Source of the DNA: Tachypleus tridentatus
Taxonomy: Eukaryota; Arthropoda; Merostomata; Xiphosura; Limulidae
Reading direction: 5' to 3'
Assembly (NCBI RefSeq): GCF_004210375.1
Contig: NC_134827.1
Coordinates: forward strand, 100,363,285 to 100,427,284
Length of the DNA: 64,000 bases
The stretch's first letter is position 1. Each line of letters opens with the position of its first letter. The translations under genes and the position numbers were made by a program. Below are positions 34,601 to 49,600 of this stretch, one piece after another. The notes below the pieces were generated by a model. That model saw only the letters and a program-made list of their open reading frames with translations, ran no database searches and was not told the origin of the DNA.

Positions 34601-37600
34601 TTTGAGTATCTTTACATGTTAGTGCGTGATTTTACTTGTATGACTGTCAATTTTTCCTTTTAACCAACGTTTCATCGTTGATACTTCATTAGGGTTAGCA
34701 TACACAACTGTTTCTGGGATAGTTTTAGCTGGGTACAAGAAACCTTACTGTTACATTTACCAGCTATGCAACATTTATTTACACGGAAGTTTTAAAAGAA
34801 TTAAGTATATAAAATACAGGTCTTAGCTGTAAAGGACTAGTTCCTTAAGTCAAATGTATATGACAGGTTAATATATTCATATTTCCTTTCCCGTACAATC
34901 AAGAGCGCGCGCCTCTGTATAGACATCTTTTTGCACCTATGTGTTTACAACAGTAAAAGACTTACGTAGCGTTTCAGGATTCACAACTCGAAAGAATTTT
35001 ATTTGTTTTGTTCAAAATAACAGGAATCATCCGGCTTCTTCAAGACTCTTCTCTGTTCGACGACGTCACCTAATACCAACTGAGAACGTTTCCGCTTCTG
35101 GTTTGGTTTGTTTTGAATTTCTCGCAAAGCTACACAAAGGCTATCTGTGCTAGTCGTCCCTAATTTAGCAGTGTAAGACTAGAGGGTAGGCAGCTAGTCA
35201 TTACCACCCACCGCCAACTCTTGGCTACTCTTTTACCAACGAATAGCGGAATTAACCGTCACTTTATAACGCCTGGCTGAAAGGGCAAGCATGTTTGGTG
35301 TGACAGGGATTCGAACCCGCGACTCTCGGATTACAAGTCGATTGCCTCAACCACCTGGCCATGCCGGACCGTTTCTGGAAAACATAACCTTAAAGCACGC
35401 ACCGAAGGAAGTGTTAAACACTTGCACGTGCAAAGAAAATTACCATTTTCTTGCGCGTCATATTAAATGTTGTCTATTAATTGTTTTTATCAAGCTGTCG
35501 AAGCTCTTTAGATAAATCGTATTTTCTTAACGTAGCCCAATATTCGATTTTTGGAAAAAATATTAAAAATGGCGATTCACACTTTGGGGTTATGGGTGCG
35601 TTATTAGGGTAACAGTCAAATTCTACTTGATACATTAAAGAGAAACGACAACGGTTGGCGATTAAATCTAGCAGCTCAAACTTTGGAACGACTACTGCAG
35701 ATAGCCCTTGAGCAGTTAAGTGCAAATACTTGAAAACAAACGTAGGTTTTCAATTTTCTTGGCCAGGTGGTTAAGACTCGTCATGTGAGAATCGCGGGTT
35801 CAAATCCCTATCGCACCAAACATCCTCGCCCTTTCAGCCGTGGGGGCATTATAATGTGACGGTCATTCCCAGTATTCGTTTGTAAAAGAGTAGCCCAAGA
35901 GTTGGCGGGTAATGACGATGACTAGTTACCTTCCCTGTAAGATTTCACTGCTAAATTAGAAACGGCTACCGCAGATACCCCTCATGTAGCTTTGCGTGAA
36001 ATTTAAACCAAACCAAGCACAATAAAGTAGGTGTCAACTCACGTTAGGCCTATTTACACCCACTAACACAATGTGACTTTGCTGTTGTTTATAAACGGAG
36101 ATTTTTTTTTCCATGTGGGCACCAAGTGAATTAGTCGAAAGTATACACGCACTTTATGTTGATTAGTTGTTTGCATGATTCAGCGATTTTGACACTCGAG
36201 TTTTTCATCTGTAAATTAGATATATTTTCTTAGGAAAAATTTACTTAAAATTATTCGAATTTTGATTTCTTTCAGCAAGAATTACCTTCGAAAAGCTAAC
36301 GAACCTGGTTTATCCAGGTAACACCTATTATACTATACGAAACCTTTCCCTGTACGAATGTCAAGGCTGGTGTAGGGATGAAGTGGATTGCGTGGCTGCA
36401 GTGTTCAGGTTCGTGGTCAACCCACTGACCCCTGTTCAAGATACCACCTGTATGCTACAGAATGAAACGAAGTCAACGCATCCTGCAGTGACACCACAGA
36501 AGAGTAGCAATACCTATCATCTTACCAAACTACATGTTCTCTCAGGTAGGATTTACATCTTTCTTCCATATATCTTCTGTTTTAACCATCGATTGGATTT
36601 CAAGTAATTGTTAAAACAAATAATTTGTAAGTTGGTAAGTAAAACAACAGTCTCTGTTAAGTATCTTTAAGAACACAATTAATAAGCACAAAAGAAACAA
36701 CAACACAGAAACAAACTCATCATTTCATATATATGTAGGTCAATAATAAACATTAGTGATTATTAACAGCGGGTGATGACACGGAAATTTTGAATCAAGT
36801 ACCTGGGTTGAAAGAAAAATATATTGGTACAACTCCTCATAAGTTTTTATGTACGGCATTAAAATGGTCTGAAACGAAAGTTATAGGGTATCGTACTAAA
36901 TTGATTTTTTATTTTAAATAGTATGAATGGTGATTACACATTACATACTTATGTATTGCTATGTTTTTGCTGATGTTAAAGTTTCTATAACTAACTAGTG
37001 AATAAAGACGATTTGTTTTTTATTAATATTTTCTCTTCTTTTTTTTTCTTTTAAAGAAAACGTCTGTAATCGGCTTTGGGCGTTTGAGAGGGTTCCAAAA
37101 AAAACTCTTAGAGGATTGGATAGTACCATAATCTTGGCATCCAGTAAAACGTCGTGTCTTATAGCGTGTTTAAACGAGAATCGTTTTGTATGTCGTTCAG
37201 TGGAATTTAATTACAGGAAACTACAGTGTCACTTGAGTGTTTATGATCGGAGGTCACCTGGAGTCTTCGTCGATATGGTTTATTCCATGGATGTAGATTA
37301 CTTTGAGAATTCCTGTCTCCAGTGTAAGCCAACTAGCACAGTAAACGTAATTAACACGTAAAAATAAATGTTAAATATACACATTGTACATATGTTACCT
37401 ACGGTTTGGTTTATGTTTAGTTGTTTTTTTTAATCAATCGGTACAAAAAACACAGTTAACGCTTTTGAACACCTTTTTTTTTTTTTAAAGTAAGCCTTTG
37501 TTATTGACTCTGGGTAACCTAACATATTTTAATTACAAAATTAGAGTCCATTCCACCAAACATATTCACCATTTCAGTCGAGTGGGATTATAAAGTAACG

Positions 37601-40600
37601 GTCAATCCCACTATTTGTATTTCTTAGACTCTGTAAAGTAACTTTATATTGTAGATAAAATTATCGTTTTGAACGAACAAAAATAATATATTAATTTAAT
37701 AAAGATACTATTTTATTTACTGAACTCTACCAAACACATAATGTATTAGTTCTTTTTATTATTTAGCGAAAGAAATATGCAGTTCTGGAGATAGAAACTA
37801 CGATCATCCGGCCCTCCCGATCTCTCAAGAATCATTGGTGCATTTTGTTGAACTGAATTATTATCCTGACAAGGAATTGTTGGTAAGGTAATTAGATATA
37901 GTTATGTAATAAAACGAATTGTTTGTCCTGTGCAAAATAGCTAAATGATCAAATAACAAATATGTGTTCAGAATTACTAACATATATAAATACATATATA
38001 TATTAATCACGTTGATAATAAGGTTCGTTTACACGGTTAGGTGAAAATATATTCAAAGAACTGAAAATACGTTAATACGTTTTCACTTTGATTCTATTAT
38101 GACGTAGAGTAAGCTGGCAGCTGTTAGGCCGGGTTCTTGATATGATAGGTTTGTTGTTTTTTCATACTTAAATAATCATATTTTATTTGTTTGATAATAA
38201 AAACAAAATCGTTATGTTGTTTTAGCATTCATGTTCACAGTATATGATCGAAATATTAAAGTATTGTGTTGGCTGTGGCATCTCTTAAAATCCATTGTTT
38301 ACCACTCAAAAGGCTTAAGTTTTATTATGGTTAACGTGCAAAGTGCTTAATGACGAATATATATAAAGATATATCTTATATGTACGAAACGTTAGCTTAT
38401 AAATGAAGTTGTTTAAACTAAGTTCGCGATATAATTTAAAACAAAAACGTTGCTTTTTAATATTTCATCCCTCCCTCTTATTTAATGTTTTAAATTAAAA
38501 AGTTTATCGTTGGTTAGGCTTAACAGAAACCTTGTGGCGTTGAAGAATACTGTTTTTATCCATCAAGTGTTTGTACTAAATTTCTTAGACAAGCAGTTAG
38601 GCACAAGATCTAAGGCCTCATTGTTAGGTGGAGACAATTGGGTATTGTAAGGAAGTAGTTATGTTTTAAACAGCGCATGCCACTTGTCAGTTTGTGAAAT
38701 AACTTAGCAGGTATAGGTTGGAATATGTAGCCACCTTTTTCACTTTTTAACATTGGAAAACTTTTTTTTTTATGTGTATGTTTGTAAATTGACCTAGGAT
38801 TGGGAGGTCCCCTGATGACCGTTGACGCTATTCCTGCTAAGGGGCTGACCGATATTCAAAAGGGTCATTATTACAAAAATGTTCCGCCCCTAGTAATAGA
38901 CTCTCTTTTATTCTTTTTAATGTCATTCAAGTTTTTCACCCTGTTTGTGTAATATTATTATTATAAGTAATTGTTGTTATTATTATTATTATCATTCAGA
39001 TATTTGACTTTTTTTTAAATGAGAAAGTTTTAAGGGAAATGATAATATAAGTCTCTGGAATGATTATAAATATACATAAATGTTATTGTCTTATATCCCT
39101 TGTATAACGCTGCACACATTTCTTTTTATGTAACATAACAACCAGAGTAAACATTAGGCCAACATAAGTAATTGCTTTTACGTTCAATTTTCGGAAAATC
39201 GTGCTCTGACCATCACTAATGTGTTTGCGTTTTAAATTTGTTTCTCACAATCAAGTTCTCGATCGAAGAAACTGTCAGAATTGAAAGGGTTAAAGTTGTG
39301 TTATGACGTTATACTACACAACACACCACTACAACCACGGTCAAAGAAAAACAATTTATTATATATAACGAAAGACATAAAGTAATAATAAAACCTTTCA
39401 AACAACCATAAATACAAATTTTACTCCTAACAACAACGAAAAAGCAAAAGCTATCCACGACTAAGTTAAAAAACAACACAACATAAATCTCAGTGCTACT
39501 AAATTCAATAAATATCAGTGGATGTAGAGAAAAGAACCAGAAAAAAATATAAAACCTAATTTATCAGATAATTCATCACAATGTTCCAAAATTAAACTAC
39601 TTTTGAACATTAATATCAAGCAATACTACTACGTCTCGCGAACTAACTCGTTTTAAAGATTAAGAAATGCTTTTTATTTAATGGTTAGATTACGAGTTAC
39701 ATCTCACGTGACGTTCTATTGGCATAAATCTACGTAAACTTTCACATGTTTCATCGCTCGGAGAAGCTTGTGTCAGTTTCATAATACCTATTCAAAATAA
39801 ACCTGCTCTAGACAGAAAGTGAATTAACGCTTTAATGGAACTAAAAATTCATAGTTTAATTTAATTAAACGATGGAAAGAATAATAAATAAACAGTGAAC
39901 AAATTAAAAATAGAATTAATTATCTCACAACATCCTTTATCTACCATCTACGCATTTTCTAAATGCTATGTTTAAATACTGTGATATTGTAATATTGAGA
40001 ACAAACAACTAAATGCTGAACACAACACCAGCAGGTAGATGAACAAGATATCTTGGCCTTATGCCATCTATACGAAGAAATTTTGTTGAAACAAACACTT
40101 ACTTCCAAAGCATTTTATGTCATAAAACTAATTTGAATTTTCTAGGTTAACAACGAAAATGACTGTTTGCGGTTGTGTACCATTGAAAATGAGTATATAT
40201 GTCGTTCCATGCTCTTTCGTTATAACGTCCGCCCCAGACAACCCAACTGTGCTTTATACCATATAGATCACGTTACTTTTCCAGAGGGCGCTAAAACTTA
40301 TTTAAATCCAAATCCACCTCCTTTATTGGACAATAGAAATACTGTTGGAGTCTACTTAGAAGCTATTTGTGGAAGTAAGTTAAAATTGATTTTGTTACTA
40401 AATGGAGTCTAGCATTTTACTGTCTTCACACACACATGTATTTAATTATTTGATTCAACTGAACCCTCATTGGCTACCTACTATCTTATAATATTACTTT
40501 AAAAAAAAAGATGTAGACATTTTAAGAGCGACCTCTCCGTTCTGTGAAAGTGAAATATTCTGAAAAAGTGAAAATCAATACCTCACTGAGTCATTGATAG

Positions 40601-43600
40601 CATAATTAAACGTGTGACTTTAAACCGTTGCAGGATTCAAACCCATGATTCTGTTTCAGTAATACTTACCGTGCAGAATTCTTACCCGCGAATCTAGTCA
40701 CTAGGCGAATGTTGTCACGTCTTCCCTTTACGACAAATATCAGGTACACAATGTCATGATAATTTGGAGACTTTTTGGATTTTTGCTTATTCGGAGCACG
40801 AAACTTTCTTCCCGGATCGACATGGCCAAGTAGTTCGAATCTCCGTCACATCATACATTCTCGCCCTTTCAGCCGTGGGGGCGTTATAAAGTGACGGTCA
40901 ATCTCACTATTCGTTGGTAAAAGAGTAGCCCAAGAGTTAGCGGTGTGTGATGATGACTAGCTACCTTCCCTCTAGTGTTACACTGCTAAATTAGGGACGG
41001 CTAGCGCAGATAGCCCTCATGTAGCTTTGCGCGAGATTAAAAACAAACAATCAGACAGTTCTGATGTAGCTTTGCGTAAAATTCAAAAACAAACAAACAA
41101 GACTTTCCCTCCCCCCTTCTCAGGTTTTATATAGTATGACATATTAACAAGGTTACCCCTGTGTCCAATAACCAAACTAAGGTTCAAGTCATGAAAATTC
41201 ATGGCAGAGGAGTACATCGATACGGATGACATGGCGGACTAATCTTCTAAACAACTACTACTCTCCCAAAGAAAAAAGAAAGCGTTAACGTTTGGAAAAT
41301 ATAATACGTTAATATTCTCAGTTCGAGATGTAATGGTTTGAACTGTTCATTATCCAGTTAATATACTGAGCTCAGAATCCGATTCTTTTATATGTCAGTT
41401 TTAAGTGTTTATAGAAATTCTCAGAGTGGAGCATGGTTTTCTGAACTCAGAATTTCATATTTATTGGCTAAGTCTGTGAGGCAATGAAACAGAAAAATTA
41501 GAGAATTCGAATCCCCTTGGACACAGTTTTTATTTCTTCAAAACTTGAAAATATATGTATATAATGTGAGTATGGGTGTAGTAACAGTAGTGCACGACTG
41601 TACGTGTGTAGGAATTTAAACTTTCTGGTTTCTCAACCTCTCCCTTCATTTTTTACAAAACGAAGTTAATTTGGGCTTACGGATTTGTAATCCCCACAGC
41701 ATATAAAAGTAAGAAGGAGGATCACTTGGATGAAACCAAGGTTTTGGGGACTCTCAGGTTTGATGGCATTAACTAGAAAATTGGTATTAAATTGTTTGTT
41801 TGCTTTTGAATTTCGCGAAAGATACACGAGGGCTATCTGCGCTAGCCGTTCCTAATTTTGCAGTGTAAGACTAGAGGGAAGGCAGCTAGTCATCACCACC
41901 AACCGCCAACTCTTGACCTACTCTTTTACCAACTAATAGTGGGATTGACCGAGACATTATGATACCCCCTCGACTGAAAGAGCGAGCATGTTTGGTGTGA
42001 CGAGGATTCGAACCCGTGACCCTCAGATTACGAGTCGAACAATCTAGCCACCTGGTCAGTTTATAAGGAATCGTTTAAAATAAAACCGATTTACTGGAAA
42101 ATTGGAAGTAACGTGTGTGAAGCCGTTTAAAGAAATAATATAAGTTCCGATTCTAGACATTTCAAATTGTGACCCTCCAAATAAAAAACAACAACAAAGG
42201 TGTTTGGGAGAATTTCAGGACTGAATCCACAAACTTACACAGAAATCAGAATAGATATGTAAGAGGTCATTTAAAATCATGTCCGTACCTTTAGGTTTAC
42301 ATGAAGGTCCAAGGTTTCGTCTGAGTCTCTCAGGATTAGTTGAACGAATTTATTTAAAATAAACAAAATTTTCATGTAAGTAATCGCTAATAACAAGGTG
42401 TACAAAATATTTTTATTGTGGTTTTCTCGTGAATTTTCGAGAGTAATTCATAAATAGGTTTTAAAAATATTATTATAATTTGGTAAAAAACACAGACAAA
42501 CACAATGGAGAATAAATATAATGTCTTCTAATTAGTTTGCGAAATAGCTTACTAAAGAAAAAAGTAGTAGCTTGGAAAACCAAGTGAATAAATATATAAA
42601 AAATAATAATTATTAAGAAATAATATAACAGGATTTCTCAAATGGTCTATGACGTCATCTTAGTTCAATATGTTTTGTTGCAGACGGCACTTCAAGGCAT
42701 CAAATAGGTAGTGGTTCAGTTGACGTCAAAGTGCCACCTGGATTCCAAGATGCGACACATTCATCATTAATCACTGCTGATAACGTGGATCCAGCATGCG
42801 ATGCCTATGGATTTTGTTACGATGGTAAGTTTCACCTAAACTACAGATAAAATAAACCAGCTTAAACTCATTTAGGTAATAACTAGTGGGAATATAATAT
42901 GATAATTATTTTTGTATCTACACGACCTGCCAATAAGTAAACAGACATCCCCGAAAATGCAAACTGACCATCTGCAGGGCGTTAACAACAAATAAACCCT
43001 GTTATAGCTCAGTAAACAGAAGGGAATACAAACATCCGTGTCACCACGAAAAAATATATCAAGGATTAAACGTACTTTCACAATGTTGCATAGTTGGATC
43101 ATTATAGGATCAGCAAGGTATCCACAGTGAACGTGCATATTCAGTCACGTCAGAAAACAACAGTTTAAATTCAGTCATTGTGCTCCAAACTCAGAGTACG
43201 GACGTTCTGCTTTGTGGGGAGACGTGTGAAGAGTGACCAACTTAATACAGCTGGTACTAATGCAGGACAGGGTGCTCCAACAGCCATCAGTAGTTAACTC
43301 CACAGTATGACCTATAATACCAAAGCAGCTAGATGAAAGCCACATCAGATAACATCACAAACATTGGGCATCACACCATCCTTACCTTTTGGATACTGTT
43401 TTTCTTATTCCGACAAGTCTAGATATACCAAGTTCTGGACACTGGACACACCTGAATTTGGCGACTGCCTTCCCAGCAACTTTAGTCGATCAGACTGTAA
43501 GCCATGATAAAATGGAACAGTAGCTATGACAAGATAGAACAGTGGCTATGATAAGATAGAACACTTGTCACGATAAGGTAGAACAACAGCCATGACAAGA

Positions 43601-46600
43601 TAAAACAACAGCTCTGATAAGTTAGAACAGTTGTCATGATAAGATAAAACAGTGGCTATGATAAGATAGAACAGTTGCTATGATAAATTACAACAGTAGC
43701 CATGACAAGAAAGAACAGTGGCTATGATAAATTACAACAGTAGCCATGACAAGAAAGAACAGTGGCTATGATAAATTACAACAACAGATAAGATAGAACA
43801 GTGCCATAAATTACAACAGTAGCCATGACAAAAGAACAGTGGCTATGATAAATTACGACAGTAGCCATGACAAGAAAGAACAGTGGCTATGATAAGATAG
43901 AACAGTAGCTATGATAAGATAGAACAGTGGCTATGATAAGATAGAACAGCAGCTATGATAAGATAGAACAGTGGTTATGATAAGATAGAACAGCAGCTAT
44001 GATAAGATAGAACAGTGGTTATGATAAGATAGAACAGTAGCTATGATAAGATAGAACAGTGGTTATGATAAGATAGAACAGTAGCTATGATAAGATAGAA
44101 CAGTGGCTATGATAAGATAGAACAGTGGCTATGATAAGATAGAACAGTGGCTACGATAAGATAGAACAGAAGCTATGATAAGATAGAACAGCAGCTATGA
44201 TAAGATAAAACAGTGGCTATGATAAGATAGAACAGTATCCATGACAAGATACACAGTTATTACTGTTTTAATGTAGAGTGTCACACTATCTTCTTATGCC
44301 AGTGACCATATTACCAGACAAGGCTGTATTTTTTTCCATAATGAGGCACTCCAAATCGAGCCACCAAACGAAGGCTTTAACCTCAAGGTATTACCACTGT
44401 CTCATGGGCATACCGTGTACGAATTGTAACAGACATGTGTGAGTCCATTCTTGGCATTCTACACGAAAATGTCCTAAATAACCAACTTCTATAGATGCCA
44501 TTATCTTCGTTTTTCGCCAAGCCTATAATTCAAGTTTTGCAAATACGATTCAGTATTGTAAATATAGATCCACTAAATATTAATAATACATTGGTTCCTT
44601 TTTCCATATTGATTTAATTAAAAGAAAAATAGCTTTATTTCTGATGTGGATGACCATTTACATATTGTCTAATTTCAGTTGTTAAAGTCCGTTGTATATT
44701 ATCAACAGATTACACAACAACGTAACATTATATAATATAGCATAAGCTATAAAAATTATGAAAAATAACTTTTATTTATCGTAATATCTTTAAAAACAGT
44801 GATATTATAGTATCCATTACATGCCTTTATGTTTGATTCGTGAAGTTAGTTTTTCAGTAACAAAACTGGTTATGCCTATGATGCTAAGTTATTTTAATGG
44901 CTTTTTAGGGATAACCACCATACCCACAATCGGCTGCGGACAGTGGTAGTATGTTTGGGGATGTTGTAGGTTACATCCAACATAGTTTCCTTTGCTAGTT
45001 GTCTTTTTATTCTATTGCGCTTTCTGGATCACGTCTGATAGACATGTGTTCCCAATGTTTTGGGGAGATATCGATGAAGACATTTTTCTCTATAAATAAT
45101 ACCTTTTACACATTCTTGACAAGTGGTATAATTTTTTGTTTTGAATTTGTGTTCCTGGAGAAATAGTTGGTTAATTTATTTATTTGGATTTGCTTTTATA
45201 AACTTCGTAATTTTGTTCATAATAATAGCTTTAGTTCCACTTTCATAAGTTTGATTTAACTTTTTTTTTTTTTTCATTTTGATGTTTTTTCCTTTAGTGT
45301 CTCTGCAGTGCACAGACAGAAATATTGTCGTGTTCATAAACACAAACCAACCTTTCCACGGTCGAATCTATGCCTTGGGAAGGAGTGAAACGTGTAACTC
45401 CAACATTCTAAATGGTCAGAAATTTCGACTTGATGTTTCTTTGACTGGACAGGATTGTAATACACAGTCACTGGTAAATAAAATATAAATAAAAAATAAA
45501 AAAATAATTTCGATTCATTAGCAATCAGCTTTGATTTTTGTTTTTACTTATAATTAATGTGAAAATTATTAAAACACTTGGTAAAAATCAAATGTAAAGG
45601 AGGCGTTGTTAATGGACTATATTTGTCCAGACACGTTGTTCAGAAACTTCCTAGAAGGATGGAATACAGTAACATCGCCTTTCAAAATTCCGTTCCACCA
45701 TACATGCTCACCTATTCAGCCTTGGGTGGTTTATAATTTAACGGTGTGTGTTTGTGGTTTCTTATAGCAAAGCCACATCAGGCTATCGGCTCAGCCCAAC
45801 GAGGAGAATCGAACCCCTGATTTTAGCATTGTAAATCCGTAGACATACCGCTGTACTAGCGGCGGGCTAATTTAACGGTAAGTCCAACTATTCGTTGGTT
45901 TAAAAATATAGCCCAAGAGATGGCGCTGAGTAGTGTTGAATAGTTCCTTTCCCTCTATCACTAAATTAGGGAGGCCCGACATGGCTACGTGGTTAAGGCA
46001 CTCGACTCGTAATCTGAGGGTCGCGGGTTCGAATACCGTCACACCAAACATTCTCCCTCCTTTTAGCCATGGGGATGTTATAATGTGACGGTTAATTTCA
46101 CTATTTGTTGGTAAAAGAGTAGCCTGAGGGTTGGCGGTGGGTGGTGATGACTAGCTGCCTTCCCTCTAGTCTTACACTGCTAAATTAGGGACGGCTAGCG
46201 CAGATAGCGATTGTGTGGCTTTGCGCGACATTAAAAAACAAACAGACACTAAATTAGGGACGGCTGTAATAGATAGCCCTCTTGTAGCTTTGTGCGAAAT
46301 TCAAAACAAACAAACAAAATTTTAGTTAAATAACATGAGTTATATTGATGAATAAAAATACAACAACATGTTCAAAATACAACTCTAATGCTTCTTCATT
46401 TTGTAACCTTTTTCGTGATGCCATTTTGGATCGAAAATGAAACAATATGTAAGTAGGTAAAAAATGTATGTATGCTGACATCTAGCGTTGAGGTTAGGTA
46501 TTATTGAGAACGAATTAACTCGTCCGTGGCACTGTGTTACCGATCGGCGTGGACGAGTTATCTCGTATACGGCACTGAACAGGTTAAACAAATATAATAT

Positions 46601-49600
46601 AAAGAACAAAGATTTCTAAATTTATAAAACTGAAACATTTCATGAAGAGGAAATAAACATAATTTAAATTTTAAAAAACGAAACATTGGAATCGTATAGA
46701 GAACAAAATAATTGTTACAATACTACAGTTTGTTGTTGTTGTTTGGGAAAACATAAAACACATTTAGAACAAACTAAATTTAAGATATGTTATTCCTTAG
46801 AGATTGTTTGTTTTAAAGAAAACCTAATTCGACTATCTGGAGACCTTAGAATTGGAATTTTCAGTTGTAAAATATATTTTTTTCTATGGCTAACCTACTT
46901 TTTCATTCTTTCCTTTGCATTTAAATACCTTTCAGTGAATTGCTGGGATTTTGTAAGTTTATAAATATTTGCACCTCATATTACACCTTGTTTAATATCA
47001 GTTGCTGTTGATCGAATATATACTCTTCAAAAAAAGAAACGCAAAAGGGATATTTTTTTATTTTAAAGAGAAATATATGTAATAACGTTATAAGCTCAAA
47101 GTATGTGATGTTACACGTGTTAAGGCACTGATTATCAGACCAATATGACAATAAAAGTTGTGCACTTTAAAAACGGAGGAAAACATCGGATTTTTCGCCA
47201 AAACGCATTCGTGTCCAATAAATTTGTTTGAGAGATCTGCATGTTCTGCAAGTGCAACATGTGCAAAATTCCTATAAAAGTAACGGGTTCTCGGTTTCCA
47301 TAGCTCAGTGTTAAGCTACCGACACGCAATACAGTTACACCAAGACTGACTGAAGCACAACGCAACAACGCCATTGGTCGATTGGAAGCAGGCGAATCTC
47401 GATCAGATGTTGCCAGAGCTGTGAATGGCCACCCAAGCACCATCATAAGGCTATGGAATCGTCACCAACAACATGGATCAACTTGTGACCGTCCACGATC
47501 TGGCAGACCTCGTGTGACCATGCCCGCACAAGATCGCTACAACCGGTTACGTCACCTTCGGGATAGAACCACCACTGCGACGTCTACTCCCTCAACCATA
47601 CCAGGGCTGCGTAGGATTTCCGATCAGACCGTACGCAACCGTCGACGAGATTCTTAGGCCCCATGTGCAACCCATCATGGTGAACGTCAACGACGTTTCT
47701 CAACATGACAACGCCCGTCTTCACGCAGCCCGACTCACCACTGTCTTCTTGAGACACCACAACATCAACGTTCTTACCTGGCCCTCCAGATCACCAGGTT
47801 TAAACCCCATCGAACATCTTTGGGACGAGTTGTACCGACGTCTGCGACGGCGACAACCTCAACCGAAGACTCTACCTCAGCTTGCAGCAGCTTTGCAGGC
47901 TGAGTGGACAGTCATTCCACAAGATGTGATTCGTCATCTCATCGCTTCCATGGGCAGGAGATGCCAAGCAGTTATTGATGCTCACGGGGGGCATACTCAT
48001 TATTGACGTTGAGTGACGTTAAACTTCAACTAGTGAGCGGGGACTTCGCCTTTGCAGACTTTGGATGTTCAGCAGTGAATGTGCAAAGTTTCACACATGT
48101 CATACAGAACTACCCGGAATAAACTTGTTAACAATGTGTTTCAAATTTTGCCTTTTGCGTTTCTTTTTTTGAAGAGTATATATGTTCCATTGGTGTAGGT
48201 GTCTGTTTCTCAGTTACATATTTATCGCTGTTGTGCTTCAAATGTGCCTAATGAATCTGTCATACACCCTAGGGTGGAGTTTACACAAATACAATTGTTC
48301 TCCAGCATCATGGTGTAGTGATGACAAAGGCTGACAAGGTTTACAACATCAAATGCACGTACGACACCAATTCCAAAAATGTTTCCTTCGGGATGATGCC
48401 CGTGAGGTAAGAAGCGCCCTCTCTTGACAGTATTTATTACTCGATGTTTCTCAGGTTTTTAAACACTTTGTCAAAGACCGTTAATTCTGGGTATTGTTGC
48501 AGGCAGTAGATTGAACGAAAGGAAATGAATAAAGTATTAAATGTTTAAAATAATGTATCGTACAGTACAAATAATGCATAGTAACGTAAAGACAGATAAT
48601 TTTTAAAATATCAGTGAAACAAATCGAAGACTATAAGTATTATTTTGGTAATTTTTAATATACTGTAGAAAGATATCTCAATGTTAGTTTGTAACGGTTA
48701 CTTTGGTACTTAAATAAATCAAATATTTTTCTACAAATGCGTGATGAGTCTAAAACGAACAGCGCCATCTGTATGAGAGAGTAAGAAACGCTATAATTTT
48801 ATTTCTTACTTTTATATCAGAAACCTCATTTTCACTACAAATAATTAATATATTACTCATAAACTTAGCAAACTAATTCTCATAGAAAAGTTAATGTGAA
48901 TGTTCTTATAAAGGCGCTGCTGTATCGTAGACAGGCTTTCCAGTTGCATAGGATGTTAGATTTTTTCACCTCCAGATAATATTGTATCGTGTACAAGTCT
49001 CCAGTTGTATAGAATGATACACTCTATCATCTCTAGAGATTATAGAGTGGTGTGCAAGTCTCCACTTGTATAGAATGTTAGACCTTATCATCTCCAGATA
49101 TTATTGTATCGTGTACAAGTCTCCACTTGTATAGAATGTTAGACCTTATCATCTCCAGATATTATTGTATCGTGTACAAGTCTCCACTTGTATAGAATGT
49201 TAGACCTTATCATCTCCAGATATTATTGTATCGTGTACAAGTCTCCACTTGTATAGAATGTTAGACCTTATCATCTCCAGATATTATTGTATCGTGTACA
49301 AGTCTCCACTTGTATAGAATGTTAGATCTTATCATCTCCAGATATTATTGTATCGTGTACAAGTCTCCAGTTGTATAGAATGTTAGACCTTATCATCTCC
49401 AGATATTATTGTATCGTGTACAAGTCTCCAGTTGTATAGAATGTTAGACCTTATCATTTCCAGATATTATTGTATCGTGTACAAGTCTCCAGTTGTATAG
49501 AATGTTAGACCTTATCACCTCCAGATATTATTGTATCGTGTACAAGTCTCCAGTTGTATAGAATGTTAGACCTTATCACCTCCAGATAATATTGTATCGT

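Larger units (their letters stand above)
31611..36275 (+). other. PAN-ZP intron 1, SINE-rich
   Basis: 4.7-kb phase-1 intron containing several SINE copies of all types and a 41-bp minisatellite, listed separately. The open frame at 32069-32308 (79 codons) has no recognised domain and is not annotated as a gene. Confidence 0.8.
45681..46320 (+). mobile_element. SINE type 1 (host copy) split by two later SINE insertions
   Basis: Parts at 45681-45744, 45868-45972 and 46247-46320 read in order as one 5'-truncated type-1 SINE: 'ccaccatacatgctcac', 'ggtaagtccaactattcg', then 'gacggctgtaatagatagcc' and the tail. Each break has a direct target duplication (11 bp and 14 bp). Confidence 0.9.
47021..48178 (+). 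mobile_element. Tc1-like transposon, internally deleted, copy 1 (intron 7)
   Basis: Terminal inverted repeats of about 28 bp (left 'tactcttcaaaaaaagaaac', right its complement) bound a 1,158-bp element flanked by TA-rich sequence. Full Tc1 elements of this type are normally about 1.6 kb. It encodes the N-terminal DNA-binding and C-terminal catalytic pieces of a DD34E-type transposase with the middle missing. It lies in intron 7 of the PAN-ZP gene, about 95 bases before exon 8. Confidence 0.94.

Noticed and set aside
42644-42660. CRE-like TGACGTCA just before exon 6
   Set aside because: A single octamer in an intron is expected by chance at this frequency; not annotated as regulatory.
46686-46964. 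92-codon open frame in intron 7 with cysteine-rich start
   Set aside because: Follows no acceptor that fits the gene's phase, and the ZP domain is continuous without it.
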